This document shows, one piece after another, positions 24,744-35,115 of a stretch of 64,000 bases of DNA. Every line of letters starts with the position of its first letter. Positions within the stretch are counted from its first letter, which is position 1. The DNA is from Phoronis australis (Eukaryota; Phoronida; Phoronidae): positions 305,163 to 369,162 of the forward strand of contig NMRA01000304.1 of the NCBI GenBank assembly GCA_002633005.1, given 5' to 3'. The position numbers and the translations under genes are program-made. The notes under the pieces are model-generated. The model did not search any database. It was not told the DNA's origin and saw nothing but the letters and a program-made list of their open reading frames with translations.

Positions 24744-24749
24744 AAAAGT

Positions 24750-26100
24750 GAACAAACACTATGTTTTTTGTTGCATTCTTGACAAAAGCGCAGGAGCACA
24801 GCTCTGAGCACTTTTATCTAGTTACGTTTGACCAATACTAGGGATTCATGTTATCTTGTTTTGTTATCCAAGTTATTCAGAAAGGGTAGTTGTTTTGCAC
24901 ATGGGCTAACTAAGCTAGGGTGAGCATAAAGCCTCCTCTTGAACATCTCGTAAGCTACTGTGTGTGTAGATAGTACAAGCTGATACTATCAGACCACTTT
25001 ACCTGATAAGCAACACAACATCAGTTATGTGATCTAGTTTTAATGAAAGTGGCTACTGTATTAATGTTCTTTTTTATGGAAACATGTTGCCTTTTATGGA
25101 CTGAGCAACCTGTTTCTATTCTTCATAGACACATTTTTGTCAAAAGTAATGTTGATTGGCTCATAAAGGAACTACATGATAGCAAGTGGCAGCATATGTT
25201 GATAAAAACAACGGTGAATTTAAATAGACTTGGTCACGTTTTGATGTTTATTAAAAACCATCCTCAGAAGCAAAAACTTTGGTCACCTTGTTAGGCCCAT
25301 CAACAGCTAATGATACACAGACACAGTCGGTTACAGTGGAGTAACAGTAGACTAGACTAGCAATGACTACCTGTGGTGTGCCAGTTGCCTATTGAAACTG
25401 GGCTTACACCCTGGAGAAGAAAAAGTAGAAGTCATAGAAGAAATAGCGTAATGAGTCACGAACCAAAAACCTACAAAATCTGTACATCTAAATTAGCCCC
25501 ACCACCAAAAATAGTATCATTGCTCAAAGCTTTACCTACGACATGACCACACCAGTAACACAACAACAAGACCACACCTGGTCCAGTAACAGAACAATAT
25601 TAATCATGGTCATCTGAAAGCAAAAGTTACGTGTTAATCTCTTCAAGTCCTTTGTTTTACAATGACTGCACTCATTGTGATTTCAAACACTGCAACTGTT
25701 GGTAGGGTATCCTTGTAAAGCAAAGTAGGAGTAGTAAGACATCTGTTTAAACATATATTAGACTAACCGCATGCGTGCTGTACACTAGTTTAAGCATATA
25801 TAAACATAACCTTTTCTCGGAAAAGCACAGAGAGTCGCTAGAAGTGCTACAATAAACGATCTGAATAATGATAACATTTATATTACAGAGTGAAGTATCT
25901 GCCATGCTTTTCTAAAGTCTTATAACAAATCACAAATACGAATGCTGTAACTTCATTACTACCTCCTTAATTCTGATTGTTGTCACTGAAGTGGATTTGC
26001 TAAGTTTATCCTTTGTAGCTCTAGAATCTTCAGCTTTCCACATAGTTCAGTACTGGTGTTGTGGTTATGTCTCTGTAGGTCATACCAAATTCAGACTGAA
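24750..26100. other. Intergenic DNA, nothing recognised
   Basis: No protein similarity, RNA gene or repeat structure was recognised in this stretch on either strand. Confidence 0.4.
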
Positions 26101-26105
26101 CTACA

Positions 26106-26886
26106 TCAGCTTGATTGGTTAGCTATCAAAAACCTTTCCAAAACGCATCTTTGGCGTGGTTGCCTTTTGAGGAACATGTGTATTAGACTAATCACATGTG
26201 CATGAGTTTTTTTGAAGTTGTCTATCACAGTTGCTTGGCAGGTGATGAAATTATCAATGTGCTTGCTGGAGACAGTTCTGTCGGTATTTTTGTAAGCATC
26301 CTTTGTCATACTTAGAATCCCCAAACACTTACTAAAATAATGTTTCCAGTGCTGCGTAGCCAAGTCCCACTTCATGTACCAACAACACCATGAGATAATT
26401 AATTTCAAAACCCACATTCTTTTTGGCAGTTATTTAGCCGTTTGCTGCTGTATACCCATTTGTCAAAGTCGCATTCATTGCAAGATAATACTAACTTTAA
26501 ACTGAAACCCATTTTCTCAGCATGGGAAATCCTCACCCGAAGTGTATCCTGTCCTTCACAACTTAAACAATGGAAACCAGAGATCAGATGGTTTAGTTGC
26601 ACAATGTCACAAAGAATCTTCCTCAGTCATTCACTGCTACTTGCTCACGAAACTCTGCAACACAATCTTGTAGCTGATCCCTTCTCTGGCACTCTGGTTC
26701 TGAACGAGCCGACGAGGTCGATGCATGTGTCAATGGCCTCGACATTTCTTCGCTATCAGATCCAATTTCACGGTCGCTGTGTCTTCTTCAGCGCTTCGAT
26801 TCATGTTCTTTGTTTACTTGACGTATTCTGCTTGCCTTTGTGCATTTTTTCGAGGCGACCGATGTCAACTTAGAAGGCATTTCGAT
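26106..26886 (-). pseudogene. Mutator-like transposase relic (PF20700-type domain)
   Basis: Read from 26886 downwards, it starts MPSKLTSVASKKCTKASRI, then stops interrupt it. From 26602 to 26405 it encodes FHCLSCEGQDTLRV... SCNECDFDKWVYSS, with two CxxC pairs about 30 residues apart as in the metazoan Mutator-like transposase domain. A frameshift near 26405 leads to EINYLMVLLVHEVGLGYAAL, the family's N-rr-v-am-eiG-G segment. A second shift leads to FSKCLGILSMTKDAY (26340 down). At least one stop and two frameshifts make it non-functional. Family placement is by remembered motif pattern. Confidence 0.65.
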
Positions 26887-27262
26887 GAAATTTGATAGAA
26901 ACTCCAGCAAAATTTCAGTAAAAATGGCAACCATAAACAATGTGTAGCCGAGAGTACACGAAGCTAGTAACTAGGCAATCAGAATTGTGAGTGGAGTAGA
27001 TGAGAGCGAAGCCCTCGGACAGCTTCGAGAGATCGGAGGATCTCGCCTTCTGTCCTTGCTGTGGTTGGTGTGGACGTAGATCGAGGGCAGGACCTGGTAG
27101 GCCGGTGGTGGTAGAGGTGGTGTGCTTGATCTTCTGGAGACGAGATGGTGGCTGGATGGCAACAGCGTTATTGACATCGTAGAGGTGAAGCTGGCTTGAT
27201 GGCAACAGCTTAGAGTTTGATTCGCATGAAGCCGGCTTGTTGGCAACAGCTGTCATGATACT

Positions 27263-27540
27263 GATTGGTTGTCTTTATACTGCCCCGTTGGGACATTTTT
27301 TTTCCATTGTCTTTATACTGCCCCGACGCCCCTTCGGAACAGTTACCAGTGGCACAGGGCCCGAACCCTTAGTGCTCCGGTAGCAGGTTGTCACGAAATT
27401 TGGTTGTCTTTATACTGCCCCGTCGCCCCTTCGGAACAGTTACCTGTAGTGCCGGGCCCGAACCCTTAGTGCTCCGGTACGTGGTTGTCACGACATTTTG
27501 GTTGTCTTTATACTGCCCCGTCGGGACAGTTTTTACCAGT
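27263..27540. repeat. Tandem ~97-bp GC-rich repeat near the LINE 3' end
   Basis: Copies of ttgtctttatactgccccg occur near 27268, 27306, 27402 and 27501. The central copies continue with ccccttcggaacagttacc, gggcccgaacccttagtgct and ccggta. The core of the unit also occurs inside LINE ORF1 (about 28975 and 29068, ttgtctttattctgccccg). Confidence 0.75.
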
Positions 27541-27880
27541 TGAGCAGGGCCAGGACCCTTAAGTGCTCCTGGAATAGGCTTGTCTCGGAAATGCGGCTTA
27601 GTGTGGCTTCGCGGAGTGACTGCAGCCTGTCGTAGAGCATATTTGTGTCAATGGGAGTGAAATCAACTCCTTGCTTGACAAGGATGCCCACTCCGCTGCC
27701 CGAGCGGTCGGAGCGGTCTCTCCGTACAATGCTGTAGCCAGGTATTGTGAATTTGATTTTGTCAGACAGCCAGGTTTCGTTCATGGATACTACGTCTGGT
27801 TTTTCGTCGGCAAGATACTCTATTAGAGTTTGCCGTTTCCCTCTCGCCCCTTTGAGGTTAATGTGTAGTAGACTAGCCAT
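27533..27880 (-). pseudogene. LINE ORF2 apurinic endonuclease domain, N-terminal fragment
   Basis: Residues 1-75 show the AP-endonuclease-like start of LINE ORF2: NLKGARGKRQTLIEYL, then the metal-binding NETWL (usually QETWL), then IPGYSIVRRDRS and SGSGVGILVKQG. The similarity stops about 40 residues later and the frame runs into the GC-rich array at 27540. The catalytic second half of the endonuclease and all of the reverse transcriptase are absent. Confidence 0.8.
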
Positions 27881-27920
27881 GTCGGAAACACGTGGTGACT
27901 CTTTTGGTACTGTCTAAATT

Positions 27921-29360
27921 TCACTGTCTGGTTATCAGCTGGAGGACCTGTGAGCCATTCAGATCTGTCTTATAATTTGTGTTGACCGAGTCAATGATCA
28001 GCTGGCTGACTTCCTCTTTTCCGAAGTCGAGCCCTAGTTTTTTTGCCATTATGCCCACCGCCAGCTCGGTGAGCGTCATCGCCAGTCTGAGGACCTCAAG
28101 GTTGTTTGACGGGCCCTTTGCAGCCTGAGCGTATGACAGCTGCTTTGTTTTAGTTGCTGTCTTATACTCCGTATAGTACTTGCATGACCTGTGGTTTGCT
28201 GGGTGGGGGCCACTGCAGTTAGCACAGGTCGGTGCTTCCTCGCGTTTATCACACTCGAATGACTTGTGGTTATTACCACAGTGATTACATTTATCCACTT
28301 CGGACTTGCAATCCGTGCTGAAGTGTCCGTATTCACGGCACTTGTAGCATTGCAGGACTGTTTCGGTCTTATATTTTTCACTTGTGCCTCATCAGTCCTA
28401 TGAAGGCACAGTTTTTGATAATACTATCGTATGTGTCTCTGTCGGGACAGGAGACTTTTAACTTTGTGGGTTGGCCGGTCTAGCTTCCCCGATATCAGCC
28501 GTTTGGCTGTAAAGCCGTTGCCAAGAGCTTTTTCTATTTCGCTGTCCGTCAGCGTTTTAGAGACGTTCAAGAGCACAAGCGTGAGGGCACGCGAGTCGCT
28601 CTTGCGATCAATGGGGTTGCGGAATGTGCAACCCTCAAATTGCTGAAGTGTGTGTCCCTTTGCTAGGAGGGACGTACAGGACTCGTGGTCCTCAGTGAAT
28701 ACCAGCAGGTGACCGCGCTTAGTGAAGATCACCTTTTTTGCTTTGAAGCCTGCTAAGGCTTTTTGCATGGCAAGGCCGTCCCCGCGGAGGGCCGCGGGTG
28801 CGGGCGTCACCACGACTGGAGTTTTGGAGTCGCCTCCCGGGTGGTTGGCCTCCGTTTTCTCCGTCTTTCGTTTCTTAGGAGTGACCAGTGTCCACTCCGA
28901 TGTTTTGGAGCCCCACTGCGAGGGCGCAGCCGGGGTTTTGAAGCCTTCCTGCGAGGGTGCAGGGGGCTTGGATTTGTCTTTATTCTGCCCCGTAGGGACA
29001 GAAGGAGACTGCGGGTGTGCAGCCGGGGTCTTCGTGCCCGCCTGCGAGGGCGCAGGGGGTTTGGTTTTGTCTTTATTCTGCCCCGTCGGGACAGAGGGTT
29101 TGTGCAGGGCCGCAGCAACCTTGTTTGTCACGGTGGTGGGCTTCGTCGCCGAAGCCGAGGGTCTCTGTCACGATCTGCTTCGTGGTCGAAGCAGCGGTGG
29201 CTTTGAGGAGGTCACGTTCGGATAGGCCAGAGGTCCAGGCGGACTTGGCTTCCGCAGCTCTGACAAGAGCTATGAATTCCTCTCCGTTGAGGTTTCCGTC
29301 TTTAGGTCTTGCTTAACAGTAAGCAGGTGGTCTATGAAGTTGTTAATCTTGATAGATGCC
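27921..29360 (-). pseudogene. LINE ORF1 (gag-like, CCHC zinc knuckles), frameshifted
   Basis: It begins near 29360 with MASIKINNFIDHLL. The frame shifts near 29280, again near 29131, and once more near 28424-28381. The middle is rich in proline and lysine, with two copies of SVPTGQNKDK and of KPPAPSQ. An RRM-like nucleic-acid-binding stretch follows. The C-terminal part carries cysteine knuckles (CYKCREYGHFSTDC, CNHCGNNHKSFEC, CANCSGPHPANHRSC), the usual arrangement in Jockey-clade ORF1. It ends in a stop at 27921. ORF1 proteins bind the element RNA. Confidence 0.8.
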
Positions 29361-29432
29361 ATAATCTTGAGAGAGATCGGTAGTGCGTCTGAACTCGACT
29401 GTGTCTGGTATCAGAGACCTAGGCAATCAGAA

Positions 29433-30150
29433 AGCTCTATTGTGAGTTCATCTACCATGACATTAATACTGTCCAATCAAATTTGGTTTAGTCACATTCA
29501 TTCATGACCAGTTTTTAGCTTTACAGTAAAAGATTCACTTGTTTGCAGGCAATCGCGTGATAGAGCTTGAATTTACCTCTACAATGATATATAGGTCAAT
29601 ACCAGAATCTGTCAGTCCAGATGCGTAACCAAGCTTGTTTTGTGACAATTTTTAGAAAGTTTTGAGGAGGGTATTGGAAACTTTTGGGAAGTAGTACAGC
29701 AAAACAAGCAAATGAATAATTAGTAAAAAAATATGACTTTAGGGGGTTGCCGGTAATTCTTGGATGATTGTAGTATGCTGAATCAAAAAACTCAAACGTT
29801 TCAACTGCAGACTCTCACAGAGGAAACAGCTGCACATCTCTGTAACGGTTGAGAAGGGGTGCTGCATCCTGATCTTGATAGATTCAGTTTTGACTTTGAA
29901 AGTTCTCTTGCCACCAATCCACTAGGGAATAAACACATTGAAAACGTAACAAAAACTTTCATAAGATTAATGAAAATCACCTTTCACATCAAGATAATTT
30001 TGTCTTTAAAAGGTCGTCTCTTGCAACGACTCCAACTGCACACAAGAGGAAATCAGGACAGTATTGTTTTGCTCTGGTTTAGCTTACACATTGATGTACA
30101 ATCGCTCCAGTCACAAAAGATCTGAGTCTACAGTCACTGATGCGAGTTTT
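29433..30150. other. Intergenic DNA between LINE and SWIM/YqaJ relic
   Basis: The first bases are the target-site flank of the LINE. No ORF with recognisable similarity was found. Confidence 0.4.
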
Positions 30151-30649
30151 GCACTGCAGCAGCTCACATGTCGATCTTCTTGACTGGGACCTGGTTGTAT
30201 GCTATTCGAATAAGCTGGTCCAAATGCTTCTTGTTAAGGTTGCTCCTTAGCATTTTCTGCAGAGGGTTCTGAATGCCCTCTCCTCCCCCACATTCCCAAC
30301 CATAATACACAAGGTTTGGTAGGCCAACTGGTGCAGTTCTGAAAAAGAACATAAAGACCTTCATACGGTGTTTAGTTTACAACCGTGACAGGATACTACT
30401 AGGTTTTAATTCACATTGTTTATGTCTTACATTTTATATTTACTCAGAAAAATCTCCCTGCAGTCTGGCCAATGAACTTCTCAGAAAAGGTCTGTTGGTC
30501 TGAGAGTGCAATTGACTCAATTTGGAAAAATGGAAATTAAAAGTGGTATACTTGTTGATAAGAATGTGTATTACTTACAGAATGGATATACATATCCAGA
30601 CATTACTTGACATAGTCCACAGAGCATTTCACCTGGTATCTAATAAAGA

Positions 30650-31840
30650 GTGTCTTTCTCTGGTAAAAAACTTTCTCACTTACTCGGGGAGCAAACATTT
30701 ATCGAAAAACTTTGTTGACTTTGATACAATTTCATTAACAGTGTCACTGCACAGTTCAATGCGATCTACTTTGATGCCAAGCACAGACCACACAACAAAA
30801 TCCACATACTCCTACTCACTTATAAGCAACTGTGTTTGAACTTGATAGAAGTACGGATGGTCAGACTTAAACTTGTACTGTCCGTCAACTAATTTCAGCA
30901 AGGCCCTCTACTGTGGTGTGCTTGAGGCAAAATGGGCACTTCACCTCAAGGCACCCTGTCTACAGCAGTCACACTTTACTATAGCATCCAGTGAGGCCCC
31001 AACATGCGGATACTTGGGGTTTATTATGGGCCCTGAATCGTCCACAATCAAATTTTCATGTTCTAGAGCCATAAGTTCGATGTAACGATTTACAGCAACT
31101 TTTTCGTGTTCGCAGCCATAGCATGTTTCCGCAGTTGAAAATGTTGAATCTTGCGGATAGCAGGATGTTTTTTATCAATGATCTTGATGGTTTTTCACTC
31201 GTTGTTCTGCACACACTGTGCACCTTGGATGTAGTAACCTGGCCAGCACGAAATCTGAACTACAACTTGCTAGCAGACTGGTTACGGGTTGCTTTCTCCA
31301 CGTTCCGAGGCTTGTCATTGCTAACCACGATCCTCTCTCAGTGTTGCTCAGCCCCTTAACCTCTGACCAGTTCATGTGCTCGGCTTCTGATATAAAAACA
31401 TTACTTAACACAGTAGGGTAGACAGTATGGTATATCACAGGAATGAATGCGTCACAAAGCTCAGGAATTGGGTATAGGATTGCAGGATTCCCAGATGTGT
31501 TGGCTACGTCACTGAAGAGTGCACCAAGTTCTTGGGGTCTAGCAGGGTCAACTTTGGTTTTCGCACAAGGGTTGGGGATTGTATGTTACCTTCGTAACGG
31601 CACTTGGTAACTTCCAATAAGCCTACTCTTGCGTGACAGTTCTGCTATCTCAAATGTTAAGTCGCCTCCAGCCAATACAAAGTGTCAGCGATGTGGCTGC
31701 ATGCGTCTTCAAGGCCTGCCATGCAGTTGTAGTGGGCGCTACGTACTTGCAAATCTTTCTCTGAAATCAGCCATGGCCTCAGTTGAGTGTCTCATTTTTT
31801 GTGAATGCATCACCTGCAATTGAAAAGTAAGATCACTGTC
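30650..31840 (-). pseudogene. SWIM zinc finger plus YqaJ-like nuclease relic (distal copy)
   Basis: Reading downwards from 31840, a SWIM-like motif AHYNCMAGLEDACSHIA appears near 31730; the first cysteine of CxC is replaced by Y. A linker then reads NPAILYPIPELCDAFIP. The YqaJ-type nuclease core follows with RAGQVTTSKVHSVCRT, GCEHEKVAVNRY, VGASLDAIVKCDCC (normally LGASPDG) and HPYFYQVQTQL, then YVDFVVWSV. These are the family's RxTAS, GxxxE, D and ExK/YxxQ blocks. The E-V-K block is split by a frameshift near 30940 and several stops occur. YqaJ nucleases act on DNA ends; in animal genomes such SWIM-YqaJ proteins are found in repetitive families. Confidence 0.75.
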
Positions 31841-32005
31841 AAGTGAATTATTCACAAGTTGTGTGTAACTTTATCTCATACCATATCGAAAACCAGTGGA
31901 CGCTCCTGAATGTGGTAAGTTAAGTATCGGTATATGTGACCATATGTAATCAACGTCAAAGGGAAATGACTCGCAGTCACTTATACTTGTTATTTGTACC
32001 AAACA

Positions 32006-33168
32006 CTAAAGGTTCCTTCGACAACTTGGACAAAACCAACCGTAACGAGGCGCAACTTGCAAGCTAACACACTCACAATGGGACATTGAAGTTGCACAGT
32101 CATTGTTAGAACAAGTTACAAGACTTTCCGCTTTCAAATCATTTCTCACTAGTGTGTTAAACACACAAACTGTATCAACCACCCTTGGTTTCTTATCCGT
32201 GTGCTCAAAGACCACATCCTTCATGCTGGTAGGGGAAGAATAAAATTTACCCACAAGTTCTGGCAGAACACATTTCTTAAAAACAATTTTAACCTGTCAA
32301 GCACTGGACCCCAAAAATCAGAGTCTCGATTCTCTCGACATGCATATCTTTTGTTGCCCAGACAACAAAATCACAAAACTCTATTGCAAAGAAATATTTG
32401 ACACTGAACTTGATAATAGTAAGCATGGTCCTTCTTCAATCACAAACTCTCCAATTTTTTCCCAGCATTTGTTGGCTTCGTTTAGCATCGATTCACGGAA
32501 ACAAAATTGACATTTGACCTCCAGACATTCATCTCCCCAGCAGTCGCAATGTACCACACCATCTGCAGATGCACCGAGAAACGGAGCGTCTGGGTTTATG
32601 ACGAAACCGCAGTTCATGAAATTAAAGTTTTCATGAAATTTCTTCATTTCGTTCACATATTCTTGCCGTGCTTGGGCTTCATGTTCAAAGCCCCATGTCG
32701 TAGCTTTTGTCGAAAACTTGGAAGTTGTCGGATAACATATTTGTTTGAGAAGTGACCGTGCCAGTTTTTCTACAGAGGTCCGGCAAACTGCTTTGATACG
32801 TTATGCTGTGATCCGGCCACCTCTGAATCTATACAATTCTCGACAATGTGCCTGGGACCGGCATGGCAGATTCTACTTCATCAGCCTGTTGATAATTAAC
32901 AGAAATACCATTAAATACAACTGAACACTTCTAAAAGCTCTTTCTTACTTATTCCAATACAGTTCTCATTATAAAGTTCCAAAAACACTTTCGGGTACTT
33001 CTCTGCCAAAGTCTTTGGAACATAATGGTCAGAAAATTTGGGTACTACAGACAGAATAGCGGGCTTCTTGTCAGCCTTGAACAGGTGATTGAAATTGTTA
33101 TAACTACCTCCTGCTGCCGCATTAACATTAAATCCTAATGTCTGTCCAGAATTGGTTGACACTGACAT
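32006..33168 (-). pseudogene. YqaJ-like nuclease relic with C-terminal zinc-finger tail (proximal copy)
   Basis: The linker exon (33168-32911) reads KPAILSVVPKFSDHYVPKTL, homologous to the linker of the neighbouring relic. A likely intron with a caacag acceptor (about 32892) precedes RFRGGRITA, where a TAA replaces the usual serine. The core is well kept: TTWGFEHEAQARQEYV, NPDAPFLGASADGVVHCDCW and ECLEVKC (catalytic D...ExK), then AYYYQVQCQ. Two frameshifts follow (about 32370 and 32320) before FVVWATKDM and the C-terminal ORF ending YGWFCPSCRRNL at 32006, a PHD/RING-like CxxC end. Clearly broken, but less decayed than its neighbour. Confidence 0.8.
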
Positions 33169-33245
33169 GGTAGTAATTTGAAGTGTTGTTTGAAAAGCTT
33201 ATGTTCCATATGGCTCTGGTGTACAGGTTCAGTATAATAATAGGT

Positions 33246-33545
33246 TGTATTAGTATGTCTGCAGCTACTGCTACAGTCAAGCAGGTTCGGCCTATTGAAG
33301 ATGGTGAAAGAGTAAAGTCTAGAGTGTACTTACATCACGTCAGCACAGGACGGCCGCAAACTCCAGAAGGCCCAGACAATCTTGTCACGTGGTCTTGAAA
33401 GGTGACGGGTCACGTGATAACAGGGTGACCTCTGCTGGGCTCTTCTGGCATCAGATGTCGCACTAGGCCAAGACCAACATTGCAACGAAAAGGACATCAC
33501 AACATAGAGACGCCACCGCTGAGACTGATGTCGACATTTACTACA
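33246..33545 (-). repeat. LTR (about 300 bp) of a Ty3/gypsy-like element
   Basis: On the minus strand it starts TGTAGTAAATGTCG and ends ...ATACA, and a purine-rich tract (agggaagggagga, complement of 33546-33560) lies directly upstream. That is the polypurine-tract/LTR junction of an LTR retroelement. The left boundary at 33246 is supported by a related empty site at 47.9 kb. About 195 bp of this LTR recur at 34270-34462 and 35186-35377. Confidence 0.6.
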
Positions 33546-33737
33546 TTCCTCCCTTCCCTAAAGAAAAGGAGTGGAGCCCTTATATAGCAAATGGCGAACG
33601 TCATTCCCAACATCTAAACATAAATCCTGGACTAAAAAAACAGTAACAAGAACTTAAACCCCATAACTAAAATGATGTGGGATGACCCTAGTAAAGTACC
33701 AATTTCTGATTATGACTAAACAAAACTATTCTCCCCC

Positions 33738-34200
33738 CTACCAAAAAAAACACAAAAACTTTAGAAACTGCCTCACATGACCGGCGAAGACGAAGTGGCA
33801 GTTTCTAAAGAACCCCGTCCACCGGAGTACATCCTCGGGCGCACCTCCAAAACAATGGAGATTCAAACTCAACTCTGCACCACAGCGGCACTTCAGGAGA
33901 TCAAAGACGAAGTCTTGTCCCTCCAAGAAGCGTGGATTGTCGGGGAAACCACGAAGGTGGATCTCCACAAAGATCCGCATAATCTCCTCCAGAGCCTCTT
34001 TTTTGATGGCCAAGTCCTCCCGGGCCTCCAGACCGACCTAGCCTAGGCCAGCTACAAAGGGCTCCTTTAGCAGCTGGGAGAGACGCTCTAGAACACCGGA
34101 ATTTGTTGTTCCAACCCGTTTGGGGTGGATACCCACCACAGCCTTCCAGCCATGTGGGAAACGGGAAGCTTCAACGTACTTCCAGTTTTCCACATCGCAG
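33738..34200 (-). pseudogene. Unrecognised ORF in LTR-derived repeat, unit 1
   Basis: Reading downwards, WKYVEASRFPHGWKAVVG leads through LLKEPFVAGLG to a TAG and then to MAIKKEALEEIMRIFVEI and LLKCRCGAELSLNLHCFGG. The segment is hydrophilic then cysteine-containing, and ends at 33738. The same reading frame, with the same TAG, is kept in unit 2 (34605-35115). I cannot assign it to gag, pol or env. Confidence 0.3.
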
Positions 34201-34604
34201 AAACTGCAATCCCACCAACCAACCGTACAGGTTTTTGAGAAACCCGTGGCAGCTGGGCACTGAGCATCGGGTCGATCCTCCAGAAGGCCCAGACGATCTT
34301 GTCACATGGTCTTGAAAGGTGACGGGTCACGTGATAACAGGGTGACCTCTGCTGGGCTCTTGTGGCGTCAGATGTCGCACCAGGCCAAGACCAACATTGT
34401 AACGAAAAGGACATCACAACATAGAGACGCCACCGCTGAGACTGACGTCGACATTTACTACATTCCTCCCTTCCCTAAAGAAAAGGAGTGGAGCCCTTAT
34501 ATAGCAAATGGCGAACGTCATTCCCAACATCTAAACATAAATCCTGGACTAAAAAAACAGTAACAAGAACTTGAACCCCATAACTAAAATGATGTGGAAT
34601 GACC

Positions 34605-35115
34605 CTAGTAAAGTACCAATTTCTGATTATGACTAAACAAAACTATTCTCCCCCCTACCAAAAAAAACAAAAACTTTAGAAACTGCCTCACATGACCGGC
34701 GAAGTCGAAGTGGCAGTTTCTAAAGAACCCCGTCCACCGGAGTACATCCTCGGGCGCACCTCCAAAACAATGGAGATTCAAACTCAAGTCTGCACCACAG
34801 CGGCACTTCAGGAGATCAAAGACGAAGTCTTGTCCCTCCAAGAAGCGTGGATTGTCGGGGGAACCACGAAGGTGGATCTCCGCAAAGATCCGCATCATCT
34901 CCTCCAGAGCCTCTTTTTTGATGGCCAAGTCCTCCCGGGCCTCCAGACCGACCTAGCCTAGGCCAGCTACAAAGGGCTCCTTTAGCAGCTGGGAGAGACG
35001 CTCTAGAACACCGGAATTTGTTGTTCCAACCCGTTTGGGGTGGATACCCACCACAGCCTTCCAGCCATGTGGGAAACGGGAAGCTTCAACGTACTTCCAG
35101 TTTTCCACATCGCAG
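34605..35115 (-). pseudogene. Unrecognised ORF in LTR-derived repeat, unit 2
   Basis: This is a near copy of the ORF in unit 1, with a few amino-acid differences (for example EIMRIFVEI against EMMRIFAEI). The open frame after the TAG is 107 codons here because of a small difference near its end. Function unknown. Confidence 0.3.

Larger units (their letters stand above)
26971..29432 (-). mobile_element. Non-LTR retrotransposon (Jockey-like LINE), internally deleted, with 14-bp target duplications
   Basis: CTAGGCAATCAGAA occurs at 26971-26984 and 29419-29432 and brackets 2,434 bp that read as a LINE on the minus strand. The order is a short 5' leader, a gag-like ORF1 (about 29360 to 27921), the first ~100 codons of the ORF2 endonuclease (27880 down to about 27560), a short tandem array (27263-27540) and a 3' tail. 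The reverse transcriptase is missing. The 5' end looks complete, so the loss is internal rather than the usual 5' truncation. It sits about 85 bp upstream of the Mutator-like relic. Confidence 0.8.

Noticed and set aside
28722-29316. Long + strand ORFs (up to 167 codons) in the GC-rich segment
   Set aside because: They are antisense shadows of LINE ORF1, whose minus-strand zinc-knuckle and linker sequence is recognisable.
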